Shown: positions 27,045 through 35,512 of the stretch, in pieces
How the letters are laid out: the number at the start of each line of letters is the position of its first letter
Position numbering within the stretch: the stretch's first letter is position 1
NCBI RefSeq assembly: GCF_007993045.1
Contig: NZ_VOOR01000022.1
Location: forward strand, 1-64,000
Length of the DNA: 64,000 nucleotides
DNA from: Phaeodactylibacter luteus
Lineage (GTDB): Bacteria > Bacteroidota > Bacteroidia > Chitinophagales > Saprospiraceae
Direction of reading: 5' to 3'
Position numbers and translations under genes: made by a program
The notes under the pieces: generated by a model
Told to the model about the DNA's origin: nothing
The model's input: the letters and a program-made list of their open reading frames with translations, nothing else
Database searches by the model: none

Positions 27045-27881
27045 ATGAAAAGGCTCCTGATTGGAATTGACTTCTCGGCTGCATCCCTGCACGCTTTACA
27101 TTATAGCCGTCAGCTTGCTGCTGCTCTTGGCTTAGAGCTTACCCTGGCTTTTGCCAACCCCTATACTACGGCTGAATCCGCTCTGCCTGAGCGGGCTCAT
27201 AAGGCTATGATCTCCCGGGAGGCCACTGCCTACCGCCAAAAGCTGAACCGCCTGATGACAGATTACCCACATGAAGGGGAAGGCCTGCCTGAGGTCCCCT
27301 TTTCTGTTGAGGTGCTTGCAGGCCCGCCAGAAAGTGCCCTTGCTGCAGCTGCACAGCAGCATCAGGCTGATTTTATTGCCATCGGCAGCCGGCAGAAGCA
27401 TTCCTTGGGCGAGCAGCTGTTTGGCAGCGTGAGCACAGGACTGATTTATAGGGCGGCTTGCCCAGTCCTTCTGATACCGGAAGGGGCCCTTTACACGCCT
27501 GTTGCACAAATTGCACTGGCGGTTGACCCCGAGGCAGCGCAAGTGCCAGACCTGCCTGTATTGAAGCAGGTGGCCAGTAGGCTGAATGCAGGTGTCCGGC
27601 CATTCTCTGTGAGCCTGTCTGTAGATGGGGTACAAGCACCACACCGGCGCAGCTACAACGGCGTTTGGGCAGATGTGGTGCCGGCCGGTAGCATACCGGG
27701 GGGCATTCAGGCCTATATGCAAGGTATGCCTGCACAATGGCTGGCTATGCAGCTGCCAAAGCGTACCCTATTGCAGCATTGGCTTCATGGCCAGCTCCTG
27801 CGCCACATGGCCTGGAAGTCCCCCTGCCCGCTTTGGATCGCAGTACCTGGCAACCAAGCCAACCCCTCATCAACGGCTTAA
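27045..27881 (+). CDS. Universal stress protein, tandem-domain type
   Basis: The 278-residue protein has two Usp units. The first (1-150) is intact: LLIGIDFSAASLHALHYS and the nucleotide-binding signature AIGSRQKHSLGEQLFGSVSTGLI, here quoted only by its ends AIGSRQ and GSVSTGLI, then CPVLLIPEG. The second (about 155-275) is degenerate and has lost the Gly-rich loop. Such proteins bind ATP or AMP and respond to stress. ATG 27045 directly precedes the first strand. It converges on the amidohydrolase gene, with a hairpin between. Confidence 0.8.
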   Translation: MKRLLIGIDFSAASLHALHYSRQLAAALGLELTLAFANPYTTAESALPERAHKAMISREATAYRQKLNRLMTDYPHEGEGLPEVPFSVEVLAGPPESALAAAAQQHQADFIAIGSRQKHSLGEQLFGSVSTGLIYRAACPVLLIPEGALYTPVAQIALAVDPEAAQVPDLPVLKQVASRLNAGVRPFSVSLSVDGVQAPHRRSYNGVWADVVPAGSIPGGIQAYMQGMPAQWLAMQLPKRTLLQHWLHGQLLRHMAWKSPCPLWIAVPGNQANPSSTA

Positions 27882-27927
27882 AGCTTGTTAGGATTTCGCC
27901 CATTCGGAGGCCAAACCCTAACAAGCT
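27882..27927. terminator. Hairpin between convergent genes
   Basis: AGCTTGTTAGG at 27882-27892 pairs perfectly with CCTAACAAGCT at 27917-27927 across a 24-base loop. It sits between the stop codons of two convergent genes (27881 and 27939) and could end transcription from both sides. There is no strong T-run. Confidence 0.55.
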
Positions 27928-27938
27928 CTTCAAAGGCG

Positions 27939-30926
27939 CTATTTGGCCTCATCCGCAAAATCATCGCAGTGGTAGTGCCGGTACTGCCGTTGACTGCTCA
28001 CCGGCTGAGTCTTGCCGCCCCCCTTCTTTTCGTCCAACATTTTCTGGATCAGCCGGTTGCGCTCAGCTGCAAGCTGCTTGCGCAGTTCCTGGTCTGCTTG
28101 GCGGTCGAAGAATTTGATGCCATCAATATAAGTCTGTTCTGCCCGGCTGTAATTGGACAGGGGGTGGCCGGACCAGAGTACTACATCAGCCTGCTTGCCG
28201 ACTTTGATGCTGCCCACTTTATCATCAATATGGAGCAGCTTGGCAGGGTTGAGGGTAACGAACTTTAGGGCGTCCTCTTCAGAAACGCCGCCAAACAGTA
28301 CAGCCTTAGCTGCCTCCTGATTGAGGCGGCGGGCCATTTCTGCATCATCAGAATTGAAAGCGACGGTCACCCCCTGTTCGTGCATGAGCGCTCCGTTGTA
28401 AGGGATGGCCTCCTGTACCTCGTATTTGTAAGCCCACCAATCTGCAAAGCTCGAACCTCCAGCCCCGTGCGCTGCCATCTTATCGGCTACTTTGTAACCT
28501 TCAAGGATGTGCGTAAAGGTATTGACCCGGAACCCAAAATGCTCGGCCACCTTCATCAGCATATTGATTTCGCTTTGGCGGTAGGAGTGGCAAGTGATGA
28601 AGCGCTCGCTGTTCACAATTTCGAGCAACGCTTCCAGGTCGAGATCTCGGCGGTAGGGCTTGCCAGATTCCTTTAGTTCGCCATAGGCGACCGCTTTGGT
28701 GAACTTGTCCATGTACACCTGCTCCACGCCCATGCGCGTCTGAGGGAAGCGGATGGTGTAGTCATCGCCCCAATTGGACTGCTTGACATTCTCCCCCAAG
28801 GCAAATTTGATAAAAGGGGCTGCCCCTTCAAACTTCATATCTTCCGGCTCGTAGCCCCAGCGGAGCTTGATGAGGGCAGACTGCCCCCCTATCGGGTTGG
28901 CAGAGCCATGCAGCAACTGAGAAGTAGTGACCCCACCGGAAAGCTGACGGTAAATATTGACGTCTTCGGAGTTGACCACATCGCCTATGCGCACTTCCGC
29001 CGTGCTGCTCTGTGAGCTTTCGTTCACCCCTCGGCTGATGGCAATGTGGGAATGCTCATCGATGATGCCTGGCGTAAGGTGCATGCCCGAAGCGTCTACT
29101 ACCGTGGCTCCTTTAGCTTTCAGCCCCTTCCCAACGCCAGCAATTTTGCCATCCTTAATGAGGACGTCTGTGGCTTCAAGTATACCGTCAGCCTCATTGG
29201 TCCATACCGTTGCATTTTGGATGAGGTACGTGCCCGGCTGAGGCTTTTCCGTCCATCCAAAAGCCGTAAACGGGTAGATGACTTCCCCTATCTCAGGGGC
29301 AGCAGCTGCCTGCTCCCCGTCTTCTTCTCCAGCTGCACCCTTTTCTTCGGAGCTGCCGGTACGGGCTGCGCTCCAGCTGACCCACTCCCCGGAAGCGCGC
29401 TGCCCTCTGCCCGACCACTGAGCGCCGCTTACCGTACCAGAAAGGCGGGTTTTGCCATCTTCTTCTGGCAGGTTGAAAGAAAGCGTGACCAGGGCATCAT
29501 CCCGGCTGAACTTCACCTTGGCGGAGGTAGAATCGTTGATCTGCAAAGCCGCTTTTGGGGCTTCATCTGTGCCGCTCACCTCCAGAGCATAGCGGGCATT
29601 GCCGAGCATCAGCTCGTAGCTGCCAGTCAGGCTCATCTGTGCCACAGCTTTGTGCGTATACGCCTTACCTTTTACCCAAGTCTGGTAGATCTGTGTCTGC
29701 TCGTCAAAGAGGTCACCATTGGCAACGATGAAGTTGGCCAGTTTGCCTTTGCTCAGCGTGCCAATATGGTCAGAAGCCCCCATCAGGCGGGCAGGGGTTT
29801 CTGTCATAGCCCGTAGCGCTACCGTCTTGTCCAGCCCATAATTTACCGCTTTGCGGATATGGCTCAGGAAGGCCGACTTTTTCTTCAGCCCATCGGCTGT
29901 GAAAGCAAAGGTAACGCCTGCATCGGCGAGCATAGCCGCGTTGGCAGGGGCCATTTCCCAGTGCTTCAGCTGAGCAAGGGTAACTACCTCTGCATCGTAG
30001 GGGTCTTCTACATCATAAGCATCCGGATAATCGACAGGGATGATGAGAGGTGTGTTCAGCTTGGCGATAGCTCCGATACGCTGATACTCATCCCCACTAC
30101 CCTTCAGGATGTAGGATTTGCCGAACTCCCCTCCGAGCTTTGCCGCCCGCAAGGCCTCGAGGCGGTCATCTACAGCAAAGACCTGTGGCAGCCCCTGTAC
30201 TTCTTCCCAGGCCTCTAGGGATAGGTTGACCTCCAGCCCTTCCTGTTGTTGGTACCACTCGCTGTCGTAGTAGGTCTGCCGGAGCAGTGCGATAGTGCCC
30301 ATGAGGGAGTTGGGGTAATTCTGGGTGGATGTCCCTTTGCGGAAAGAGAGGAAGTGCCCTGCCTTTTCCGTGATGATCATTTCGTGTGCCCGCTCGTCGC
30401 CCAAGCCTACAACAGCGCCGGTGCCACGGGAGATGCCATCCATACGGTGGGCTGCTACCGCGCCAAATCCAGCCTCCCGCAGTGCTTTAGCAGCTTTGGC
30501 ATCAGGGGTAAAGTGAGCGTGGGCGTGAAACTCAGGTTTAAGGGCTTCGTTCCAAGCATACGCTCCAGGCTTATTGGAGAGCATCTGAGGCTGCCGTTCC
30601 GGGCGCTTGCCCTCGGCTTTAGGCTCAGGCATGCCATAATCTGCGTAGGGGTCTACGAAGGCCGGATAGATGTGCTTGCCGTCGAGCGGCACCTCTACCG
30701 CACCATCGGGGATGCTGCCATTAGCCACAACAGAGCGCACCCGCCCATCGCGGATCAGCAGGGTAGCGTTTTCAATGACCGTTGTGGCATCGGTGTGCAC
30801 CGTAGCACCGGTCAGTGCATAGTACCGTTCACGATGGTCCTCTACACCGTTGTAGGGAAAAGTTTCCTGAGCTGCAGCACCGAATGCAAGAGCTAGGAAA
30901 AACAGGAGTACAATTGGTTTCTTCAT
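27939..30926 (-). CDS. Secreted tandem amidohydrolase, first unit lacking metal ligands
   Basis: The 995-residue protein has a signal peptide (ends GAAAQ). Two amidohydrolase units of the imidazolonepropionase-like group follow. In unit 2 the metal motif is intact: TPGIIDEHSHIAISRG (His-x-His near residue 624), then conserved His segments (CHSYRQSE, FTHILEGYK) and VAFNSDDAEMARRLNQEA. In unit 1 the same place reads YPAFVDPYADYG with no His, although the frame LRDGRV/GKLANF is kept, so unit 1 is probably non-catalytic. Substrate unknown; a hydrolase of peptides or cyclic amides in the periplasm is likely. A Lys/Glu/Ala-rich linker near residue 540 joins the units. Confidence 0.82.
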   Translation of the reverse strand: MKKPIVLLFFLALAFGAAAQETFPYNGVEDHRERYYALTGATVHTDATTVIENATLLIRDGRVRSVVANGSIPDGAVEVPLDGKHIYPAFVDPYADYGMPEPKAEGKRPERQPQMLSNKPGAYAWNEALKPEFHAHAHFTPDAKAAKALREAGFGAVAAHRMDGISRGTGAVVGLGDERAHEMIITEKAGHFLSFRKGTSTQNYPNSLMGTIALLRQTYYDSEWYQQQEGLEVNLSLEAWEEVQGLPQVFAVDDRLEALRAAKLGGEFGKSYILKGSGDEYQRIGAIAKLNTPLIIPVDYPDAYDVEDPYDAEVVTLAQLKHWEMAPANAAMLADAGVTFAFTADGLKKKSAFLSHIRKAVNYGLDKTVALRAMTETPARLMGASDHIGTLSKGKLANFIVANGDLFDEQTQIYQTWVKGKAYTHKAVAQMSLTGSYELMLGNARYALEVSGTDEAPKAALQINDSTSAKVKFSRDDALVTLSFNLPEEDGKTRLSGTVSGAQWSGRGQRASGEWVSWSAARTGSSEEKGAAGEEDGEQAAAAPEIGEVIYPFTAFGWTEKPQPGTYLIQNATVWTNEADGILEATDVLIKDGKIAGVGKGLKAKGATVVDASGMHLTPGIIDEHSHIAISRGVNESSQSSTAEVRIGDVVNSEDVNIYRQLSGGVTTSQLLHGSANPIGGQSALIKLRWGYEPEDMKFEGAAPFIKFALGENVKQSNWGDDYTIRFPQTRMGVEQVYMDKFTKAVAYGELKESGKPYRRDLDLEALLEIVNSERFITCHSYRQSEINMLMKVAEHFGFRVNTFTHILEGYKVADKMAAHGAGGSSFADWWAYKYEVQEAIPYNGALMHEQGVTVAFNSDDAEMARRLNQEAAKAVLFGGVSEEDALKFVTLNPAKLLHIDDKVGSIKVGKQADVVLWSGHPLSNYSRAEQTYIDGIKFFDRQADQELRKQLAAERNRLIQKMLDEKKGGGKTQPVSSQRQYRHYHCDDFADEAK

Positions 30927-31040
30927 ACGAGTCGCTATTGAATGCAGGGAATTTTTTTTCGAAAAGCGCCAAGCACAGGCTTGACAAGGTATAAAATCGT
31001 AAAGGGCCTATTTTGTTCCCCCTTGCCGGGCAGATAGAAG

Positions 31041-31242
31041 GAGCGCAAACCAGATTGTCGTTTTTTAGGCCTGCCCCTACTGTAAGGAGGGGGCCTGCCC
31101 CTGCCCGATGGCAGGTGCCGCTATGCTGCGGGGCTCGCTATCCGCTCGGCCTTATCAGGCCTGCCGCCCCTTCGCAGCGCTAGGCCAATGCTAGGCTAGA
31201 GCCCCAAAAGCATCAACACCTGCGACATTTTGGTTCACGCCC
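31041..31242 (+). mobile_element. Miniature element A, copy 4 (8-bp target duplication GATAGAAG)
   Basis: This is a 202-bp copy with exact flanking duplications GATAGAAG at 31033-31040 and 31243-31250. The tips are GAGCGCAAACCAGATTGTCG and, read on the minus strand from the other end, GGGCGTGAACCAAAATGTCG; about 15 of 20 positions match. The second hairpin is GCCT-tatc-AGGC where other copies have GCCC/GGGC, a paired change that preserves the stem. It lies between the amidohydrolase and methyltransferase genes, which are divergent. Confidence 0.92.
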
Positions 31243-31266
31243 GATAGAAGAAGCATCAGCTGATTA

Positions 31267-31298
31267 TTGCAAACCATCGCCCCAAGCGCATATCTTTA
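31267..31298 (+). promoter_or_regulatory. Predicted promoter of the methyltransferase-coaX-aminotransferase operon
   Basis: TTG at 31267-31269, a 21-base spacer, and TATCTTTA at 31291-31298 (one mismatch to TAnnTTTG). It lies 16 bp beyond the target duplication of element copy 4, so the insertion just missed it. Confidence 0.5.
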
Positions 31299-31324
31299 CG
31301 CTACGTCACCGAAAAAAGAGCAAT

Positions 31325-32497
31325 ATGGACCCAAAGGCACAATTTCTGGCGCAGTTCCGCCAAAGCATAGCCGACGGCCACTTCATTAAGCTGACCTTGA
31401 GCAAAGCCGGAGGGGAAGATAAAGAATTTAAAAATGTCTATGCCCGTCTGATCACTTTAAAAGGCGAGCCCCACCTTTCATTTACCCTTAGGTATGCCAC
31501 CCGCGATATTACCAAGAACCATCCACCGCAAGAGGCAGAAGCCATGCTTGGGCTTTGGCTCGGCCAGGATTTCCTGCACGGGGTGCTCTTCACCCGAGAT
31601 ACAGATATCACCTTACAGTACAACCGCAAGCGGAAGCCGCGCCTGTTTTCGGCGAAAGCCAGCCTGCACGAGGCTCCTGCCCAAAACCACGACCAAGCCA
31701 AGCAATACCTGATAGCAGCGGAGGGCAGCCCTTACCTACAGGCCATGGGGATTGCCTCATCCACTGGGAAAATCAAGGCTGATGGGCAGCGCAAGTTCCG
31801 GCAGATCAATAAATACATCGAGATTTTTGATACACTGCTCAGCCAAGCCAAAAGCCTGCCCAACGACCCTCATATAGTGGACATGGGCGCGGGGAAGGGC
31901 TACCTGACTTTTGCCCTGTATGACCACTTGGTGAACAACCGCAGGCTACGGCCGGTCATTACGGGCATAGAGCTGAGGGAAAACCTGGTTGTTTTCGGGA
32001 ATGAACTGGCGGCAAAAGCCGGATACGAAAGCCTTTCCTTCCGGGCACAGGACATCTTCGACTTCCGGCCTGAGCGCATTGATGTGCTCATTGCGCTCCA
32101 CGCTTGCGATATTGCTACTGATATTGCTATAGCGAAAGGGGTGCAGGCTGGGGCGGAGATCATCGTGGTAGCGCCATGCTGCCACAAGCAGGTGCGCAAA
32201 GCTATGGCCCCGCCGGAGGAGCTGCAGCCGGTGCTCCGACACGGTATACTCTTGGAGCGGCAAGCCGAGCTGCTGACCGATGGCATCCGTGCCTTGGTGA
32301 TGGAAGCGAATGGCTACGAGACAAAGGTGTTTGAGTTCATCTCCACTGAGCATACCTCCAAAAACCTGATGATCGTGGGCGTGAAGGGCAAAGCCAACGA
32401 AAAGGCCATGGCAGAGATAGCCCAGCTAAAGGCCCGTTTTGGCATTTCTGAGCATTACCTGGAAACCCTGCTCCGGCAGCACGCTAAAGTTGATTAA
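31325..32497 (+). CDS. SAM-dependent methyltransferase (Methyltransf_32 type)
   Basis: The 390-residue protein has an N-terminal region of about 170 residues, basic and rich in aromatic positions, that may bind RNA. The Rossmann methyltransferase domain follows: motif I VDMGAGKGYLTFALYDHL near 184-201, motif II GIELRENLV, then RAQDIFDF and ALHACDIATDIAI, and VAPCCHKQVRK. The CCHKQ segment is typical of PF13679. Target unknown; RNA or protein methylation is plausible. First gene of an operon with coaX 27 bp downstream. Confidence 0.82.
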   Translation: MDPKAQFLAQFRQSIADGHFIKLTLSKAGGEDKEFKNVYARLITLKGEPHLSFTLRYATRDITKNHPPQEAEAMLGLWLGQDFLHGVLFTRDTDITLQYNRKRKPRLFSAKASLHEAPAQNHDQAKQYLIAAEGSPYLQAMGIASSTGKIKADGQRKFRQINKYIEIFDTLLSQAKSLPNDPHIVDMGAGKGYLTFALYDHLVNNRRLRPVITGIELRENLVVFGNELAAKAGYESLSFRAQDIFDFRPERIDVLIALHACDIATDIAIAKGVQAGAEIIVVAPCCHKQVRKAMAPPEELQPVLRHGILLERQAELLTDGIRALVMEANGYETKVFEFISTEHTSKNLMIVGVKGKANEKAMAEIAQLKARFGISEHYLETLLRQHAKVD

Positions 32498-32524
32498 CTT
32501 GGGCCACAACGCAAAGAACAGCCT

Positions 32525-33304
32525 ATGATGCTGGCAATAGATATCGGCAACTCAAACGTTACCTTTGGCCTGTACCCTTCAGGGGCTGCAGCCCCTGAAC
32601 AGGTCTGGCGGCTGCCTACCAAGTCGGACGGTGAGTCCGCTGTGTTTTACCATATGCAGTTGAGCAATGCCCTGTTGGAGCGCAGCATTTCCGCTGCTGA
32701 AGTCGGGCAAGTGGTGATCAGCACTGTAGTGCCCGATCTGCGCACTGTTTTCACCGCCTTGTGCAGCCGCTTGTTCTTTAAGCCGCCCCTTTGGGTAGAT
32801 GCGGAAATCTACCCTCGCCTAAAGCTGCGGATTGACCGGCCCGATGAGCTCGGCACTGATCTGTACGCCAATGCAGTTGCAGCCTACTACCGCTATAGGC
32901 AAGACTGCATCGTCGTGGATTTTGGCACAGCCCTGACCTTCACCGTTATCAATGCGGAGGGGCAGTTGCTGGGGGTATCCATTGCTCCAGGGCTGAAAAC
33001 TGCCATTGGCGCACTTTTTCAGAAAACAGCACAGCTGCCGGAAGTGCCGTTGGAACTGCCGCCCTCTGCCGTGGGCACCAACACGGTGGGCGCCATCCAA
33101 AGCGGGGTGCTCTTGGGCTATATTGGGCTGGTGCGCCATATGCTTGCGGCCATACGCGCAGAATTGGGCGGACAGTATATTGCCATCGCGACGGGCGGGC
33201 TTTCCGCCATCCTGCACCCCCTTTCTGGCGATTTTCATGAGGTGGCCCCCAACCTGACCCTCGATGGGCTCCGCATCATTGCAGCGGAAGCCGCAGAGGG
33301 GTAA
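32525..33304 (+). CDS. coaX: Type III pantothenate kinase
   Basis: The 259-residue protein phosphorylates pantothenate, the first step of coenzyme A synthesis. It has the ASKHA motifs: LAIDIGNSNVTFGLY (phosphate 1), DRPDELGTDLYANAVAAY, VVDFGTALTFTVI (phosphate 2), and ISPGLK-like IAPGLKTAIGALF, then AIATGGLSAIL. Length fits the family. The ATG at 32525 is followed by another at 32528; either works. Next gene starts 11 bp later. Confidence 0.93.
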   Translation: MMLAIDIGNSNVTFGLYPSGAAAPEQVWRLPTKSDGESAVFYHMQLSNALLERSISAAEVGQVVISTVVPDLRTVFTALCSRLFFKPPLWVDAEIYPRLKLRIDRPDELGTDLYANAVAAYYRYRQDCIVVDFGTALTFTVINAEGQLLGVSIAPGLKTAIGALFQKTAQLPEVPLELPPSAVGTNTVGAIQSGVLLGYIGLVRHMLAAIRAELGGQYIAIATGGLSAILHPLSGDFHEVAPNLTLDGLRIIAAEAAEG

Positions 33305-33315
33305 AACCAAGAACT

Positions 33316-34458
33316 ATGCTACTGACCTCCAAACTGCCCGATGTGGGCACCACCATCTTTTCTGTAATGTCGGCTTTGGCTCAAGAGCACAATGCCATCA
33401 ACCTTTCACAGGGTTTCCCCAATTTCCCCCCTGACGCCCAGCTTATCGATCGTGTAAGCTACTACATGCGGGAAGGTTACAACCAATATGCGCCTATGCC
33501 TGGCTGGCCAGCCCTGAGGCAGGCCCTTGCAGATAAAGCTGCACTTGCGTATGGGCAGCCGGTAGACTGGGCAGAGGAGGTGACAATAACTGCCGGCGCT
33601 ACGCAGGCCATCTATTGTGCCATTGCGGCTACCGTTCGCCCGGGAGATGAAGTCATATTGTTCGAGCCCGCTTACGATAGCTACCGGCCGGCTGTGGAGG
33701 TAAATGGGGGCATACCAGTCATTTATGAGCTCCGTGCACCGGACTACCGAGTAGACTGGGGCATGGTAGAATCCTTGATCACCTCTGCTACCCGGATGAT
33801 CATCATCAACACCCCTCATAACCCCACTGGGAGTACACTGAAGCGGGAAGATATGCTCGCTTTGCAGGCCCTTACGGATGGGACGGATGTCCTGGTTTTG
33901 AGCGATGAGGTGTATGAGCACCTGATTTATGACGGGGCAGCGCATCAAAGCGCCCTGCGCTTCCCTGGGCTGCGCAGCCGAAGTTTTGTGACTTTTTCTT
34001 TTGGGAAGACCTTTCATGCCACTGGGTGGAAAGTCGGCTACTGCATAGCGCCGCCTCAGCTCATGGCAGAGTTCAGGAAGGTACATCAGTACAACACTTT
34101 TTCTGTGCATACGCCTACTCAGTGCGCGCTGGCCGACTACCTTCGGGATCCAAAGCATTATGAGCAGCTCCCTGCTTTTTATCAGGCCAAGCGCGACCTT
34201 TTGCTGGAACAGCTAGAGCCCTCTCGGTTCGATGCCCTGCCTTGTGAAGGGACTTATTTCTGCAACTTCAGCTATAAAAGCATCAGCAAAGAGCCGGATA
34301 CAGCATTTGCCCTCCGCCTGATAAAAGAGTATGGCGTAGCGGCAATACCGGTTTCCGCTTTCTATTCTAGCGGCAAAGACGAGCAGGTCATAAGGCTGTG
34401 CTTCGCAAAAACAGAAGGCACCCTCAGGGCTGCTGCTGCTGCATTGTGCCGGGTATAA
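33316..34458 (+). CDS. PLP-dependent aminotransferase, methionine / kynurenine type
   Basis: The 380-residue fold-type I aminotransferase has NLSQGFPNFPPDAQ near the N-terminus, ITAGATQAIYCAI, INTPHNPTGSTL, LSDEVYEHLIYD, and the PLP lysine in SFGKTFHATGWKVGY (about residue 232). These match the YbdL/KAT group that acts on methionine, glutamine or kynurenine. The exact amino donor cannot be read from sequence. Third gene of the operon with the methyltransferase and coaX; a strong terminator follows. Confidence 0.85.
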   Translation: MLLTSKLPDVGTTIFSVMSALAQEHNAINLSQGFPNFPPDAQLIDRVSYYMREGYNQYAPMPGWPALRQALADKAALAYGQPVDWAEEVTITAGATQAIYCAIAATVRPGDEVILFEPAYDSYRPAVEVNGGIPVIYELRAPDYRVDWGMVESLITSATRMIIINTPHNPTGSTLKREDMLALQALTDGTDVLVLSDEVYEHLIYDGAAHQSALRFPGLRSRSFVTFSFGKTFHATGWKVGYCIAPPQLMAEFRKVHQYNTFSVHTPTQCALADYLRDPKHYEQLPAFYQAKRDLLLEQLEPSRFDALPCEGTYFCNFSYKSISKEPDTAFALRLIKEYGVAAIPVSAFYSSGKDEQVIRLCFAKTEGTLRAAAAALCRV

Positions 34459-34518
34459 TACTAGTAGGCTGGGCCGGGGCAATCTCGTGTTGCCGGCACG
34501 GGCACTTACCAAGACCGT

Positions 34519-34553
34519 AAAAGCGGGCAGCCTCCGAAGAGGCTACCCGCTTT
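34519..34553 (+). terminator. Terminator after the coaX operon
   Basis: A 15-bp stem AAAGCGGGCAGCCTC / GAGGCTACCCGCTTT with one mismatch and the tetraloop cgaa lies at 34520-34553, 61 bp after the aminotransferase stop. The T-run is short. Confidence 0.75.
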
Positions 34554-34643
34554 CATGGCCTGACCCCCCAAGATTTCACTAAGCTTAGTATAAATCCTAG
34601 GTTATCCAGAATATACTGCTTTTAGGAGAGGCCGTGAAAAGTG

Positions 34644-35156
34644 CTATTCATTGATGGTTGTTTCGAAGAAGCCATCGGTCACGTTGTACGTTTGCCCATC
34701 TTGGTCTTCCCCGCTGAAAAAGAAGGTCCCACGGATTTTCCCTTCCGTCAGCTCTTCTATATCAACAATGCCATCTACGGCTTCTACCACAATAGAGCCA
34801 TTGGGGTTGCTAAAGCTAAAATCGCTATAGGTCATGGACATACCGCAGCCTGAATCAAGTTTGGCGATATTCAATTCAGGGTCAAATTCGGTACAGCCAA
34901 ACGATAGCGTAATCGATTCCGTGCCGCCCGACAAGTCTACAATGGTTCCTAATATGGTCAGTATCCTTGTCTCCTGCACTCCAAGCCCCTCATAATTGAC
35001 GCTAGAGATGGAAAAGGTACCTGTTGTGGTTTCGGCTGTAAACTCCTCGCCATTTATAACAGCGGTAAGGCAGTTGCCTTCTTTTTGCATTTCCTCCTCC
35101 TTATCGCAGGACATAATGACGGATGCAAATAATAGGAATAGGAGAGTCATTCTCAT
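34644..35156 (-). CDS. Small lipoprotein of unknown function
   Basis: The 170-residue protein has a lipobox FASVIMSC (Cys17) and an acidic spacer (DKEEEMQKEGN). The mature part is an all-beta domain starting LTAVINGEEFTAETTTGTFS and ending GKIRGTFFFSGEDQDGQTYNVTDGFF, given here as fragments. This resembles the DUF6252-like lipoproteins common in the phylum. Two Cys (GCTEF, GCGMS) could form a disulfide. It stands alone. Confidence 0.72.
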   Translation of the reverse strand: MRMTLLFLLFASVIMSCDKEEEMQKEGNCLTAVINGEEFTAETTTGTFSISSVNYEGLGVQETRILTILGTIVDLSGGTESITLSFGCTEFDPELNIAKLDSGCGMSMTYSDFSFSNPNGSIVVEAVDGIVDIEELTEGKIRGTFFFSGEDQDGQTYNVTDGFFETTINE

Positions 35157-35261
35157 AATTCTAGGTGTATTGAAAAGTTGATGAAATCAAAACAAACGCA
35201 ATAAGTCCACAATGATAAAAACATTGTGGGATAACTCAACAAATCCTTGTTTGTTTTTTTT

Positions 35262-35410
35262 GATTTTTGCAGCTCAATGGCACCGCAGGCGGGCTAGCGA
35301 TGCGAAGGGGTGGCAAGCCCGCAGGGCCGAGCGGATAGCGAGCCCCGAAGCGTAGCGCCCCACGCCTTCAGGCGGGGGAGCCCCCCAAAAACACCAATAC
35401 GGGCAGCGCC
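35262..35410 (-). mobile_element. Miniature element A, copy 5 (truncated, diverged)
   Basis: The core 35290-35385 matches the repeat in reverse orientation. The left tip is lost, and the right tip is eroded (AAAAACACCAAT, then GCGCC). The first hairpin is CGCC-ttca-GGCG where others have CCTGCC/GGCAGG, so both arms changed together. No target duplication is visible. Confidence 0.65.
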
Positions 35411-35451
35411 AACTAAGCGGTGCGCTTAATCGAGCTATACGGCTTACATGC

Positions 35452-35487
35452 AACAGCCCGGGCGCTTTCAATAGCGCCCGGGCTGTT
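35452..35487 (-). terminator. Strong hairpin terminator of the T9SS gene
   Basis: A perfect 15-bp stem AACAGCCCGGGCGCT (35452-35466) / AGCGCCCGGGCTGTT (35473-35487) with a six-base loop, 26 bp past the stop codon of the minus-strand gene. T-rich sequence follows on the plus side, so it could also act in that direction. Confidence 0.75.
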
Positions 35488-35512
35488 TGTCCATCCCGTT
35501 TGTTTATCCATT

